Source: Anaeroplasmataceae bacterium (GTDB taxonomy: Bacteria > Bacillota_I > Bacilli_A > Acholeplasmatales > Anaeroplasmataceae). From it: DNA of 36,707 bases. Position numbers and translations under genes: made by a program. Shown piece by piece: positions 23,801 through 31,593 of the stretch. The first letter of the stretch is position 1. Each line of letters starts with the position of its first letter. The notes under the pieces are model-generated. The model was not told where the DNA came from and made no database searches. It worked only from the letters and a program-made list of their open reading frames with translations. Location: assembly GCA_029051735.1 (NCBI GenBank), contig JAIDKZ010000043.1, positions 1 through 36,707 on the forward strand, written 5' to 3'.

Positions 23801-24673
23801 TCATTTAGCTTGTTTTTTGATAAATTCCTTCATATCAAAAGGCATATCCTTAAGAAGATGAATTTGTAAATGTGTCACTGGATGAAAAAATGTAACTTCA
23901 TAAGAATGAAGCATAGGACGTTTAGCCTCATCCCCACCATATAATTTATCCCCAGCAATAGCATGTCCAATATGAGCCATATGCACTCGAATTTGGTGGG
24001 TTCGTCCTGTTTTTAGTTTCACCTTAACTAAACTATACTTTTCAAATTCCTCAAGAACAGCATATTGTGTAATTGCAGATTTCCCTGTTTTAGAAACTCT
24101 TTTTCTTTGCTGGTGATGACGATCCTCACCAATTGGCAAATCAATTGTTCCTGTTTTTTCTTTAAAATGTCCTTTTACAATACACAAGTAAACTCTTGCA
24201 AGTTCATGCGTTTTGATCATATCATCTAACTTGGCTAGCGTTAAACTATCTTTTGCAAAAATTAAAATTCCTGTTGTATCTATGTCTAATCGATGCGCAT
24301 ATTTTATAGATAAATCTAGATTCTTGTTTTGATAATAATAGCTGACAATATTACACATCGTTCCACTTTTTGATTTATCATCAGGATGAACTAAAATATT
24401 TTTAGGCTTATTTACAATTAAAAGATAATCATCCTCATAAACGATGTCTAACTTCTTTTTATCAGGTAAAAAATCTCGTGTTTCTCTATAATCAATTTGA
24501 ACAATGTCATTTTCTTTTAAATAATAATTTCTTCCTTCACATTTTTCATTTACTTTAATTCTTTTTTCCTCAAATAAATGATGGATTTTAGATTTTCCAA
24601 GTGCATATCCTTCTATATATTGTAATAATGTCTTACCAGCATCTACAATGCCTATTTTATAATTGATCTTCAT
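23801..24673 (-). CDS. RluA-family pseudouridine synthase
   Basis: RNA pseudouridine synthase, about 290 residues: S4-like N-terminal region (about 10-65), catalytic HRLDIDTTG with the Asp, and the GRTHQIRVH motif. Paralogue of the rluD-like protein at 3123. Target is not predictable; RluA-family members act on rRNA or tRNA. The ATG at 24673 is chosen over an in-frame TTG at 24691. It overlaps the metallophosphoesterase gene by 17 bases. The neighbour queH is also an RNA-modification gene, which fits a tRNA/rRNA modification theme. Confidence 0.88.
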   Translation of the reverse strand: MKINYKIGIVDAGKTLLQYIEGYALGKSKIHHLFEEKRIKVNEKCEGRNYYLKENDIVQIDYRETRDFLPDKKKLDIVYEDDYLLIVNKPKNILVHPDDKSKSGTMCNIVSYYYQNKNLDLSIKYAHRLDIDTTGILIFAKDSLTLAKLDDMIKTHELARVYLCIVKGHFKEKTGTIDLPIGEDRHHQQRKRVSKTGKSAITQYAVLEEFEKYSLVKVKLKTGRTHQIRVHMAHIGHAIAGDKLYGGDEAKRPMLHSYEVTFFHPVTHLQIHLLKDMPFDMKEFIKKQAK

Positions 24674-25781
24674 GGATATACTTACTTTCAATTAAACCAA
24701 TCACTCCCTCATGTTTAATCAAACTATAAGGTTTTGCTTTCTTGATTATTGAAATTTGATCTCCTTTTTTTAAACTTAAAAATGTATTTGATCCATCATA
24801 GCAATAAAATTTATGATCTACCTTAAAAATAAATTCCTCATTTACCCATAATAAATCCTCACTATCTATAGGTTGGATAAGATAAAAATCTAAATCCTTT
24901 GTTAATACCTTTACTTCATTTTTACCATATCGCATACTATAAAAGTTTTTAGGATGCTCATAATAAATATCTTCTTCTATTTGATATTTTGGATAATGGT
25001 CTAAGCAAACAAAGGAATACCTCATTGTTTCTAAACTATCTAAAATAACAACGTTTAGCTGCCCACCTTTAACAACATTATTTCCACCATCTATAGAAAT
25101 AATATTTTTCCTACTATCAAAAATAGGATTCACACATGCGATATCTGAACGATAGTTTCTTGTAGGATAATGCCCCACAATCATAGTTTTTGGTTGTGGC
25201 TTGCTGAGTTCTAAAAAACGATCAAATTTTAAAACATCAATAGAATTTTTTGGAATATTATGGATATCTTCTATTCCTCCATGAACTAAGACTAACAGAT
25301 CATTTATAAAAATAACATCTGGAAGTTCTTCAATAAAGGAATAATATTGTGGAAATGATTTTTGGATTAAGGCAATAAAATCTTCTATATCCATTGATTG
25401 ATGTAAAGAATAATTCAAACGATTTGCCAAATCATTAATGATAGATTTTTGTTTATCTAAAGCATAATATAAGAACTTCTCTTTATCTAGTGGAGGTAAA
25501 ATAAAACGAAAAACCTCATCACAATTTCCAGACATGAAATAAACATTTGGTTTTTGATTCAGTTCTATTATATAATCTAGCATTGAAATATTATCTAAAA
25601 AGTCTCCTTTTTCAATCATATCACCAATAACAAATAAATAATCATCATCTGAAAAATTTACATCATGTAATGCCTGTTTAAAAAGTTTTATATCTCCATG
25701 GATATCACTCATAAATAAAAATCGTTTATTTGTAGGTAAATTTAAATTGAGTACTTTAGTTGATTTTGTTTTATTCATCAT
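24657..25781 (-). CDS. Metallophosphoesterase with C-terminal SH3-like tail
   Basis: Calcineurin-like phosphoesterase, 374 residues. Metal-binding motifs in order: MSDIHGD (about 24-30), IGDMIEKG, SGNCDE, VHGGIED and VGHYPTRN. The GHYPTR motif is PPP-like while GNCD resembles the YfcE/MJ0936 phosphodiesterases. After about residue 260 the protein leaves the catalytic domain; the last 40 residues (KKGDQISIIKKAKPYSLIKH, then GVIGLIESKYI) look like a bacterial SH3 fold. Substrate unknown: protein phosphate or nucleotide are both possible. It overlaps queH by 11 bases, with an AAAGGAG site. Confidence 0.82.
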   Translation of the reverse strand: MMNKTKSTKVLNLNLPTNKRFLFMSDIHGDIKLFKQALHDVNFSDDDYLFVIGDMIEKGDFLDNISMLDYIIELNQKPNVYFMSGNCDEVFRFILPPLDKEKFLYYALDKQKSIINDLANRLNYSLHQSMDIEDFIALIQKSFPQYYSFIEELPDVIFINDLLVLVHGGIEDIHNIPKNSIDVLKFDRFLELSKPQPKTMIVGHYPTRNYRSDIACVNPIFDSRKNIISIDGGNNVVKGGQLNVVILDSLETMRYSFVCLDHYPKYQIEEDIYYEHPKNFYSMRYGKNEVKVLTKDLDFYLIQPIDSEDLLWVNEEFIFKVDHKFYCYDGSNTFLSLKKGDQISIIKKAKPYSLIKHEGVIGLIESKYIHEDQL

Positions 25782-26379
25782 GCATGCTCCTTTCTTTTAA
25801 GGAGTATATACAACCACAATAATCCTGCCTATATAGCCCATATTCTTTAGAAAGGGTAATAGAATGCTTATAACCTTCATCCTTTTTAAAATCAGAATAT
25901 AAAAATGGAATTTGATATTTTTGTTCTAATTGAAGTCCAATTTCATTAATCCAAGATGTAACTTTATATGGTGATATAGAAAGGGTTGTTGTAAAAAAAT
26001 CAAAAGAAAGTTCTTTGGCTTTTTTGGCTGTTTTTTCTAATCGAAGTTTATAGCAGTTATAGCATCTTTGGCTACGTTCTCCAAGCTGTTCAAGACCTTC
26101 AATTTGCTGATTAAAATCATTTGGAAGATATGGATCTGCAACAACTTGAATGTTATAATCTATGTTTTTACAGAATCGAATTTGTTCTAAAAGTCTAGCT
26201 TGATACTCACTTTCTGGATAAATATTATCATTTGTATAATAAATTGTAATGTCAAAGTATGGTTTAAGAAGCATAAGCACATGCGAAGAACATGGTGCAC
26301 AACAACTATGAAGAAGTAATTTATATTTTTGATTTGCCTTACTCAATGCTTCTTTTAATTCTTTGTAGCTATTATACAT
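25771..26379 (-). CDS. queH: Epoxyqueuosine reductase QueH
   Basis: Last step of queuosine synthesis in tRNA: reduces epoxyqueuosine to queuosine, replacing the unrelated QueG. The ~202-residue DUF208 protein shows the Cys motifs that hold the Fe-S cluster and metal: SCCAPC near the N-terminus, RCYNCYKLRL in the middle and DYCGC near the C-terminus. The start is the ATG at 26379, 8 bases after AAGGAAG; an in-frame GTG (26388) lies inside that ribosome site and is rejected. No other queuosine gene is in the window. Confidence 0.93.
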   Translation of the reverse strand: MYNSYKELKEALSKANQKYKLLLHSCCAPCSSHVLMLLKPYFDITIYYTNDNIYPESEYQARLLEQIRFCKNIDYNIQVVADPYLPNDFNQQIEGLEQLGERSQRCYNCYKLRLEKTAKKAKELSFDFFTTTLSISPYKVTSWINEIGLQLEQKYQIPFLYSDFKKDEGYKHSITLSKEYGLYRQDYCGCIYSLKERSMHDE

Positions 26380-26395
26380 ATCCTTCACTTCCTTT

Positions 26396-26423
26396 TTGAC
26401 AAAATTCTTTATTATTATATAAT
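26396..26423 (+). promoter_or_regulatory. Near-consensus plus-strand promoter with no gene behind it
   Basis: TTGACA (26396-26401), 16-base spacer, TATAAT (26418-26423). It overlaps the minus-strand queH promoter and points into the GH4 hairpin and then antisense to the GH4 gene. It may be fortuitous in A+T-rich DNA or make a short RNA. Confidence 0.4.
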
Positions 26424-26442
26424 AAAAGAATGATTTTCACAA
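26414..26442 (-). promoter_or_regulatory. Promoter of queH operon
   Basis: Minus strand TTGTGA (26442-26437), 17-base spacer, TATAAT (26419-26414). The leader to the queH ATG is about 28 bases. Confidence 0.75.
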
Positions 26443-26443
26443 T

Positions 26444-26484
26444 AAAGAATCAAAATATCCTCTAATTTCTAGAGGATATTTTGA
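26444..26484 (-). terminator. Terminator after the GH4 gene
   Basis: Perfect 14-bp stem TCAAAATATCCTCT / AGAGGATATTTTGA with a 7-base loop, then TTCTTT on the minus strand. The stem is almost symmetric, so it could also stop plus-strand transcripts. Confidence 0.85.
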
Positions 26485-26494
26485 TAACATAATT

Positions 26495-27898
26495 TTAATT
26501 GTTTAAAAATTGTTTTAAGTCAGGATAATAGTCTTGTAAATAGGTCTCTGTGTTTTTAACCATTTCCTTAAAAAGTTTACTACCATCTTCTACTGATAAA
26601 TTACTGCACAAAGATTGATTCATAAAGCAAGCAAAAATCTTTTTAAAATCTCTAAGTTTTATCCCCTCATACAACGCATCAATATTATTTGCTGCACGAT
26701 AGACCATATTTGCTACAGCAAGTGGGAGGGGGTTAGAAACAATAGGTTTTACCTGATCATGAGCAAAAATGCAATTTGTTTCAACAATGCTTCCCAGTGG
26801 CATTTGAGGACACTGTCCTGTGTTGGGAAGGTTCACATTTGAGATAATATTTTGATGACCTAATATTGCCTTCATCAAATCTGTTGCTTCTTCATTTGAA
26901 GGAACAAGTTCAATTTCTTTTTTCCCTTCAGCAAGCAATATAGAATCTTCAATTCGCTCTTTCATTTGATTGATACGAAAATCTACTGTAGTCAAATTAA
27001 ACTTCCATTTTTTCACCCATCCAGGACTCTTTAAATACCAGTTAGAGGGAACAAATTCTGCCAAATGACGATCACCAGCAGCTGCTAAAGCACCATACCT
27101 TTGATATAGATCCATTTTTACTTTATTTCCATAAGCAAAACAATCCTTCTTAAACTGAAATCTAGATATATACTCATAATACCCATCCTTATAGTATTTA
27201 TCCATAAAACTAGGAAGCAAGGATAAAATATCAATGTTTTTGTATTTTGCTTCTGTAATCCAAGTAAAATGATTCACCCCACACGCGTCTGTGTAAATAT
27301 CATGTCGATGTGCTGATATTCCTTTTTCTTTATTCAAAACAAGACACAAAAATTCTTGAGCATGAAATACTTCATGACAACATCCAAATGCTTTAATTTG
27401 TGGAAAAACATCATATAAAGTCTTTACACAAATGCTCATAGGATTTGTAAAATTGATCACCCAAGCATTTGGGCAAATATCTTTAATTTTTCTTGCAAAT
27501 TCTTCATAAATTGGTACAGTACGCATAGCTCTAAGAACTCCCCCTGGACCAGCTGTATCGCCAACAGACTGATATATTCCATATGCCTCAGGAGCATGGA
27601 CATCACTTCTCATTTCCTCAAATGTTCCAGGTAAAATGGAGATGACAACAAAAGTTGCATCTTTTAAAACATCTTCTAATTTTTCATAAACTTTATATAA
27701 AAACTTAGATAACGCCTTGGGATTATCATTAATTCTATTTCCGATTTTTTGATTTCTTTTGGCTGCTTCTATATCAATATCATATAAACCAATTTCTCCA
27801 GATAATCCTTCTGATAAAGCCAAATCTGTCATAAAGGTTCTTGCCCATTGTTTAGAACCACCACCAAGATAAGCAATTTTAAAGTTTTCCATTTTCAT
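26495..27898 (-). CDS. Family 4 glycoside hydrolase (LplD/MelA-like)
   Basis: NAD- and metal-dependent glycosidase of about 467 residues that cleaves by oxidation-elimination. Nucleotide-binding start IAYLGGGSKQWAR, then SVGDTAGPGG, NFTNPM (metal and sugar binding) and the metal-binding GCCHEVFHAQ. The CHEV form resembles the LplD-type alpha-galacturonidases more than phospho-glucosidases (CN motif), so an unphosphorylated uronide or alpha-galactoside is the better guess; exact specificity is uncertain. ATG 27898 and ATG 27892 are both possible after GAAGAAGG. It overlaps the GNAT gene and is the last gene before a strong hairpin. No sugar transporter is adjacent. Confidence 0.88.
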   Translation of the reverse strand: MKMENFKIAYLGGGSKQWARTFMTDLALSEGLSGEIGLYDIDIEAAKRNQKIGNRINDNPKALSKFLYKVYEKLEDVLKDATFVVISILPGTFEEMRSDVHAPEAYGIYQSVGDTAGPGGVLRAMRTVPIYEEFARKIKDICPNAWVINFTNPMSICVKTLYDVFPQIKAFGCCHEVFHAQEFLCLVLNKEKGISAHRHDIYTDACGVNHFTWITEAKYKNIDILSLLPSFMDKYYKDGYYEYISRFQFKKDCFAYGNKVKMDLYQRYGALAAAGDRHLAEFVPSNWYLKSPGWVKKWKFNLTTVDFRINQMKERIEDSILLAEGKKEIELVPSNEEATDLMKAILGHQNIISNVNLPNTGQCPQMPLGSIVETNCIFAHDQVKPIVSNPLPLAVANMVYRAANNIDALYEGIKLRDFKKIFACFMNQSLCSNLSVEDGSKLFKEMVKNTETYLQDYYPDLKQFLNN

Positions 27899-28448
27899 AA
27901 TCCTTCTTCCATAATATATTTAGATGAATATCCTTTTTCCCAACAGCAGATTCATAAGTCATTTGCTTATAAAATTGAAACCCACATTTTTCTTGAACTC
28001 TTTTACTTTGATAATTATCATTAAAATATGAGCAAACTAAGAAATCCACTTTGACTTTTTCAAAAAGATACTGAATAACAGCTTCTAAAGCCTCAGGAAT
28101 CAATCCTTTGCCCCAATACATCTTAGAAAGTACATATCCAATTTCTCTTCCTTTCCAAGAATCAAATTCATTTAATTTCTTTTCATCATAAGCTTCAATT
28201 CCTAAAGAACCTATGACCTTTTGGTTTTCTTTTAAAACAACCGCAAATACCTTTTTATGCTTTATAAAAAGATCTAAAATCGTTTTGGTTTGTTCTAAAC
28301 TAGTATGATGAATCCATCCAGCCATTTCACCAACACCTTCAACAGAGGCATATTCAAAAAAATCATTTAAATCCTCTAATTCAAAAGGTCTCAACAAAAC
28401 TCTTTTTGTCTCAATTTTTACATTAGAAATATCAATTTCACAGTTCAT
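27879..28448 (-). CDS. GNAT acetyltransferase, RimJ/RimL-like
   Basis: About 189 residues of the Acetyltransf_3 type. Motifs include the beginning TKRVLLRPFELEDLNDFFEY, the acetyl-CoA loop region GYVLSKMYWGKGLIPEALEA and NYQSKRVQEKCGFQF. It is a different subgroup from the GNAT protein before hisS, which it resembles only in family pattern. The ATG at 28448 has AGGTGATT in front; a TTG at 28463 is in frame but lies within the previous gene. Acceptor unknown. Confidence 0.87.
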   Translation of the reverse strand: MNCEIDISNVKIETKRVLLRPFELEDLNDFFEYASVEGVGEMAGWIHHTSLEQTKTILDLFIKHKKVFAVVLKENQKVIGSLGIEAYDEKKLNEFDSWKGREIGYVLSKMYWGKGLIPEALEAVIQYLFEKVKVDFLVCSYFNDNYQSKRVQEKCGFQFYKQMTYESAVGKKDIHLNILWKKDYENGKL

Positions 28449-28449
28449 T

Positions 28450-29985
28450 TCAATCACCTGCAATCTTTCTTGCTGTTAAGAGCCCATCTAAACTAGCACT
28501 AATGATTCCTCCAGCATAGCCTGCTCCTTCTCCCATTGGATAAATACCAGAGAAATTCGATTCTCTATTTTCATCTCTTAAAATTCGTACAGGAGATGAG
28601 CTTCTAGATTCAATTCCAATAAGTATAGCATCTGGATGATAAAATCCATTCAATTTGTGATCAAATTCAATGATACCTTCCTTAATACCATCAACAACAA
28701 ATTTAGGTAAACATCGATTGAGATCACATAACAAAACTCCATGAGGATACGTCGTCTTTATACTTCTCAAAGAGGAAGCAATTGTTCCTTCCATAAATTC
28801 TTTCATTAAATTTGCTGGGGCCTTATAGTCTTTAGACTGCAAATAAGCTAGTTGCTCATAATGCTTTTGAAATTCTATTCCATCAAGAACGCCATATCCA
28901 TAATCCTCTGGTCTTACATCTACTAAGATTGCACTATTGGAATTTTTTCCTTCTCTTTTTTGATTACTCATTCCATTTGTAACTATTGTGCATTCATCTG
29001 ATGTTGATGCCATAACATATCCTCCAGGACACATACAAAATGTGTATATTCCCCTACCATTTTTATGGCAGCTAAGCTTATAATAGGCTTTTGGCAAAGC
29101 ATATGCAAATTTATCATATTGGCATTGATTGATGTATTCAGCACAATGCTCTACGCGAACACCCATAGAAAATGCCTTTGGTTCCATTTGAAGTTTCATA
29201 TTTTGATAAAGATGTGTAATGGTATCTCTTGCTGAATGACCAATTCCTAATAATAAATGCTGTGTTTGAAATGAAATCTTTTGATCTGTTTCAATGATTA
29301 AAACATTATCTTTTCTTTGTGCATTCATAAATTTGGTATTAAAATAAAATGTTCCACCAAGAGAAATAATTTCTTCTCTTATATTTTTAATCACTTTCCT
29401 CAATACATCTGTTCCAACATGAGGCATAGCATCATATAAAATATCTTCATTTGCCCCATGAAGATAGAGTTCTTTAAAAATAAATTGTATTAAAGGATTT
29501 TTCACATTTGTTGTAAGCTTACCATCTGAAAAAGTTCCAGCTCCACCTTCACCAAATTGAATGTTACTATTTATATTTAATTCCTTCTTTTGAATAAAGT
29601 TCTCAACATCCTTGACTCGTTCATCAATTTTTGAGCCTCGTTCTATAATAATAGGTTTTGCACCACATCTAGCCAAATAAAGACTTGCAAAAATTCCTGC
29701 TGGACCAAATCCTACCACAACAGGGGAAACCTTTCCTTTCCAATTTGGATATTCCATCTTAAATTCAGTTTTATGATAGATAGAAACCATTTTATTCTTT
29801 ATTTTTTCGTTTGTTTCTATTAATAAATGATATACATAAAATATAGCATTTTTATTTCTTGCATCAATAGATCTAGATAAAATTTTATATGTAAAATGTT
29901 TTATTTTTAACTTAGTTTTTATCAATTCTTCTAAATTTTTTAAAGAACCAACCAATACTTTAAACTGATTTATTTGATACTGCAT
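28450..29985 (-). CDS. FAD-dependent dehydrogenase, COG2509 family
   Basis: Flavoprotein of about 511 residues. The N-terminal ~80 residues form the family's extra domain (TYKILSRSIDARNKNAIFYV block). The dinucleotide fold is VVVGFGPAGIFASLYLARCG, with the family block GEGGAGTFSDGKLTT and a C-terminal GEGAGYAGGIISASLDGL that closes on FAD. The reaction is not known for this family. The start is the ATG at 29985 with AGGAGAT 6 bases upstream, which lies within the end of the previous flavoprotein gene (16-base overlap), so the two are translated together. Confidence 0.88.
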   Translation of the reverse strand: MQYQINQFKVLVGSLKNLEELIKTKLKIKHFTYKILSRSIDARNKNAIFYVYHLLIETNEKIKNKMVSIYHKTEFKMEYPNWKGKVSPVVVGFGPAGIFASLYLARCGAKPIIIERGSKIDERVKDVENFIQKKELNINSNIQFGEGGAGTFSDGKLTTNVKNPLIQFIFKELYLHGANEDILYDAMPHVGTDVLRKVIKNIREEIISLGGTFYFNTKFMNAQRKDNVLIIETDQKISFQTQHLLLGIGHSARDTITHLYQNMKLQMEPKAFSMGVRVEHCAEYINQCQYDKFAYALPKAYYKLSCHKNGRGIYTFCMCPGGYVMASTSDECTIVTNGMSNQKREGKNSNSAILVDVRPEDYGYGVLDGIEFQKHYEQLAYLQSKDYKAPANLMKEFMEGTIASSLRSIKTTYPHGVLLCDLNRCLPKFVVDGIKEGIIEFDHKLNGFYHPDAILIGIESRSSSPVRILRDENRESNFSGIYPMGEGAGYAGGIISASLDGLLTARKIAGD

Positions 29986-31049
29986 AGATAATCTCCTATC
30001 TTTAAACCACAACAAAAAGCAAACATCAAATTATAACCACCACATATTCCATCTACATCTAAAAGCTCTCCACCAATCAAAATGTGTGGGTTTCCCTTTA
30101 ACGTAAGATTTTCATTTACCTCTTCTATAGGTACTCCACCAGATACTACTTGTGCAAATTCAAAATCATATACATTTTTGATTTTAAATTTGAAGTTGTG
30201 AATCTTTTCTAAAACATCAGTTTCATTTTTAAAATATTCAACTAATTTAGGATGAAGAATTCCACCTAAATCTTCTACATTTTCAATTTTTAAATTGGGA
30301 ACTAAATCTAAAGAAATAAAACAATTCGTTTTATCCTTTAGTCTTGCATACATACTTGATAAATTCAAAATACAGATTCCTGAAATGCCATCTGCTTTTA
30401 AAATGACCTCTCCAGATTCCTGATACATGACCTCATCTTGCTGCATTAACGTTGCCATACATTTTACTCGTACGCCAGATAATCTTTTAAAATCACAATC
30501 CAATTGGAATCCAACTAAACTTGGGATGGGTTTTTGAACTGGTAAATGCATAGAATCTAAATAAGAATAAAATCCTTCTTGCTTTTTTGGAATAAAAGAA
30601 GCCATTGAACCTGTAGCTAAAACAATATAATCAAATGGTCCCCTTACATTGTTAATATAATACTTGTGATTTACCACTGTTATAGATTGGACAGGAAAAT
30701 TTTCTACAATTTTTAATTGCTTCTTTAAAAGACAATTTAAGACAGTTAATGAAGATTCACTATAAGGATATATTCTTCCTTCTTCGTCATGTTTTGTAAG
30801 TAAATGAATAGATTTAAAAAAATCAAATAATCGAGTTTGGTAGTTCTTTACAAGCTTATATCCAAATAAAGTATTGTAAGCAGATGGAAAAATATTTAGA
30901 TTTGCAAGATTTGCCTTACCATTCCCACTAGCAAGAATCTTTCTACCAACAAGACTTTTTTCAAATATTTCATATTCAATTTGATTATCTTGTAATACAT
31001 TTGCTAGTACAAGTCCACAGGCTCCACCACCTATAATTGCAACCTTCAT
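29970..31049 (-). CDS. HI0933-like flavoprotein (BaiN/YhiN family)
   Basis: A 359-residue FAD protein of the HI0933 family. It has the N-terminal FAD fold VAIIGGGACGLVLANVL, the family loop GRKILASGNGKANLANLN (family GRKxxxSGxGRCNxTN, here with A for C) and a C-terminal GGELLDVDGICGGYNLMFAF block. It is a little shorter than the usual 400 residues. Some relatives in gut Clostridia (BaiN) act on bile acid intermediates, but the family is wide and I would not transfer that. It has an AGGTGG site; no clear promoter is seen between the hairpin at 31089 and the ATG beyond TAAAAT-like boxes. Confidence 0.87.
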   Translation of the reverse strand: MKVAIIGGGACGLVLANVLQDNQIEYEIFEKSLVGRKILASGNGKANLANLNIFPSAYNTLFGYKLVKNYQTRLFDFFKSIHLLTKHDEEGRIYPYSESSLTVLNCLLKKQLKIVENFPVQSITVVNHKYYINNVRGPFDYIVLATGSMASFIPKKQEGFYSYLDSMHLPVQKPIPSLVGFQLDCDFKRLSGVRVKCMATLMQQDEVMYQESGEVILKADGISGICILNLSSMYARLKDKTNCFISLDLVPNLKIENVEDLGGILHPKLVEYFKNETDVLEKIHNFKFKIKNVYDFEFAQVVSGGVPIEEVNENLTLKGNPHILIGGELLDVDGICGGYNLMFAFCCGLKIGDYLCSIK

Positions 31050-31088
31050 ACGACCACCTACTTTTTTACTATTTTACCATTTTATTTT

Positions 31089-31120
31089 AAAAAAAGAAAG
31101 AAGATGTATCGTCTTCTTTC
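31089..31120 (-). terminator. Terminator after the coiled-coil membrane protein
   Basis: Minus strand GAAAGAAGA, 7-base loop, TCTTCTTTC, then TTTTTTT. Closes the glycosyltransferase operon. Confidence 0.88.
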
Positions 31121-31131
31121 CTTTATAAATC

Positions 31132-31578
31132 TTAGTTTCTTTTTCTATATTCTTCTAATCTAGATTCTAATTGTTCTATCTTGTGATTTAACATCATATT
31201 TTGTTCTTCTAATAATTCTACCTTAACATCAAGTTCAAAAATATTATAAGCATAATAAAAATTAGAATAATATTTTCCTTTTCTTTTTAAATAATCTTCA
31301 TATTTAAATGTTTTAGGTAAAAATAAATAAAATAATATCGCAATCAGTAAAAAAACACCACCAAAAATGATAAACATGATTCCAAATTCGTTTTCAGCTG
31401 ATTCTGTTGAAGTCAATAGAAATATTACTCCTAATAACAAAAATAACAAGCCAATAGGTAAAAAAATAGCAAGTATTATTTTTTTACTTAAATTAAATTG
31501 TTTTTTTACTCGATCTTCAAATCTTGTTTTTATTTGTTCTAATTTATCATCTTTTTCATTATTATCTAAAAATTCCAT
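31132..31578 (-). CDS. Small membrane protein with C-terminal coiled coil
   Basis: Unrecognised protein of about 148 residues. A charged cytosolic N-terminus (1-33) is followed by two membrane helices (about 34-56 and 67-88) and then a C-terminal helix rich in L, E and K (about 112-147) with heptad-like spacing, a likely coiled coil. The ATG at 31578 has GGAGTG 6 bases upstream; ATG 31584 and GTG 31587 are alternatives. It lies 15 bases after a GT4 glycosyltransferase and shares its promoter, so an envelope role is plausible but unproven. Confidence 0.75.
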   Translation of the reverse strand: MEFLDNNEKDDKLEQIKTRFEDRVKKQFNLSKKIILAIFLPIGLLFLLLGVIFLLTSTESAENEFGIMFIIFGGVFLLIAILFYLFLPKTFKYEDYLKRKGKYYSNFYYAYNIFELDVKVELLEEQNMMLNHKIEQLESRLEEYRKRN

Positions 31579-31593
31579 TTTCATCACTCCATT

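Noticed and set aside
24657-25781. GNCD in the metallophosphoesterase as a lost catalytic His
   Set aside because: YfcE/MJ0936-type phosphodiesterases normally have GNCD, so it is a subfamily mark and not a defect.
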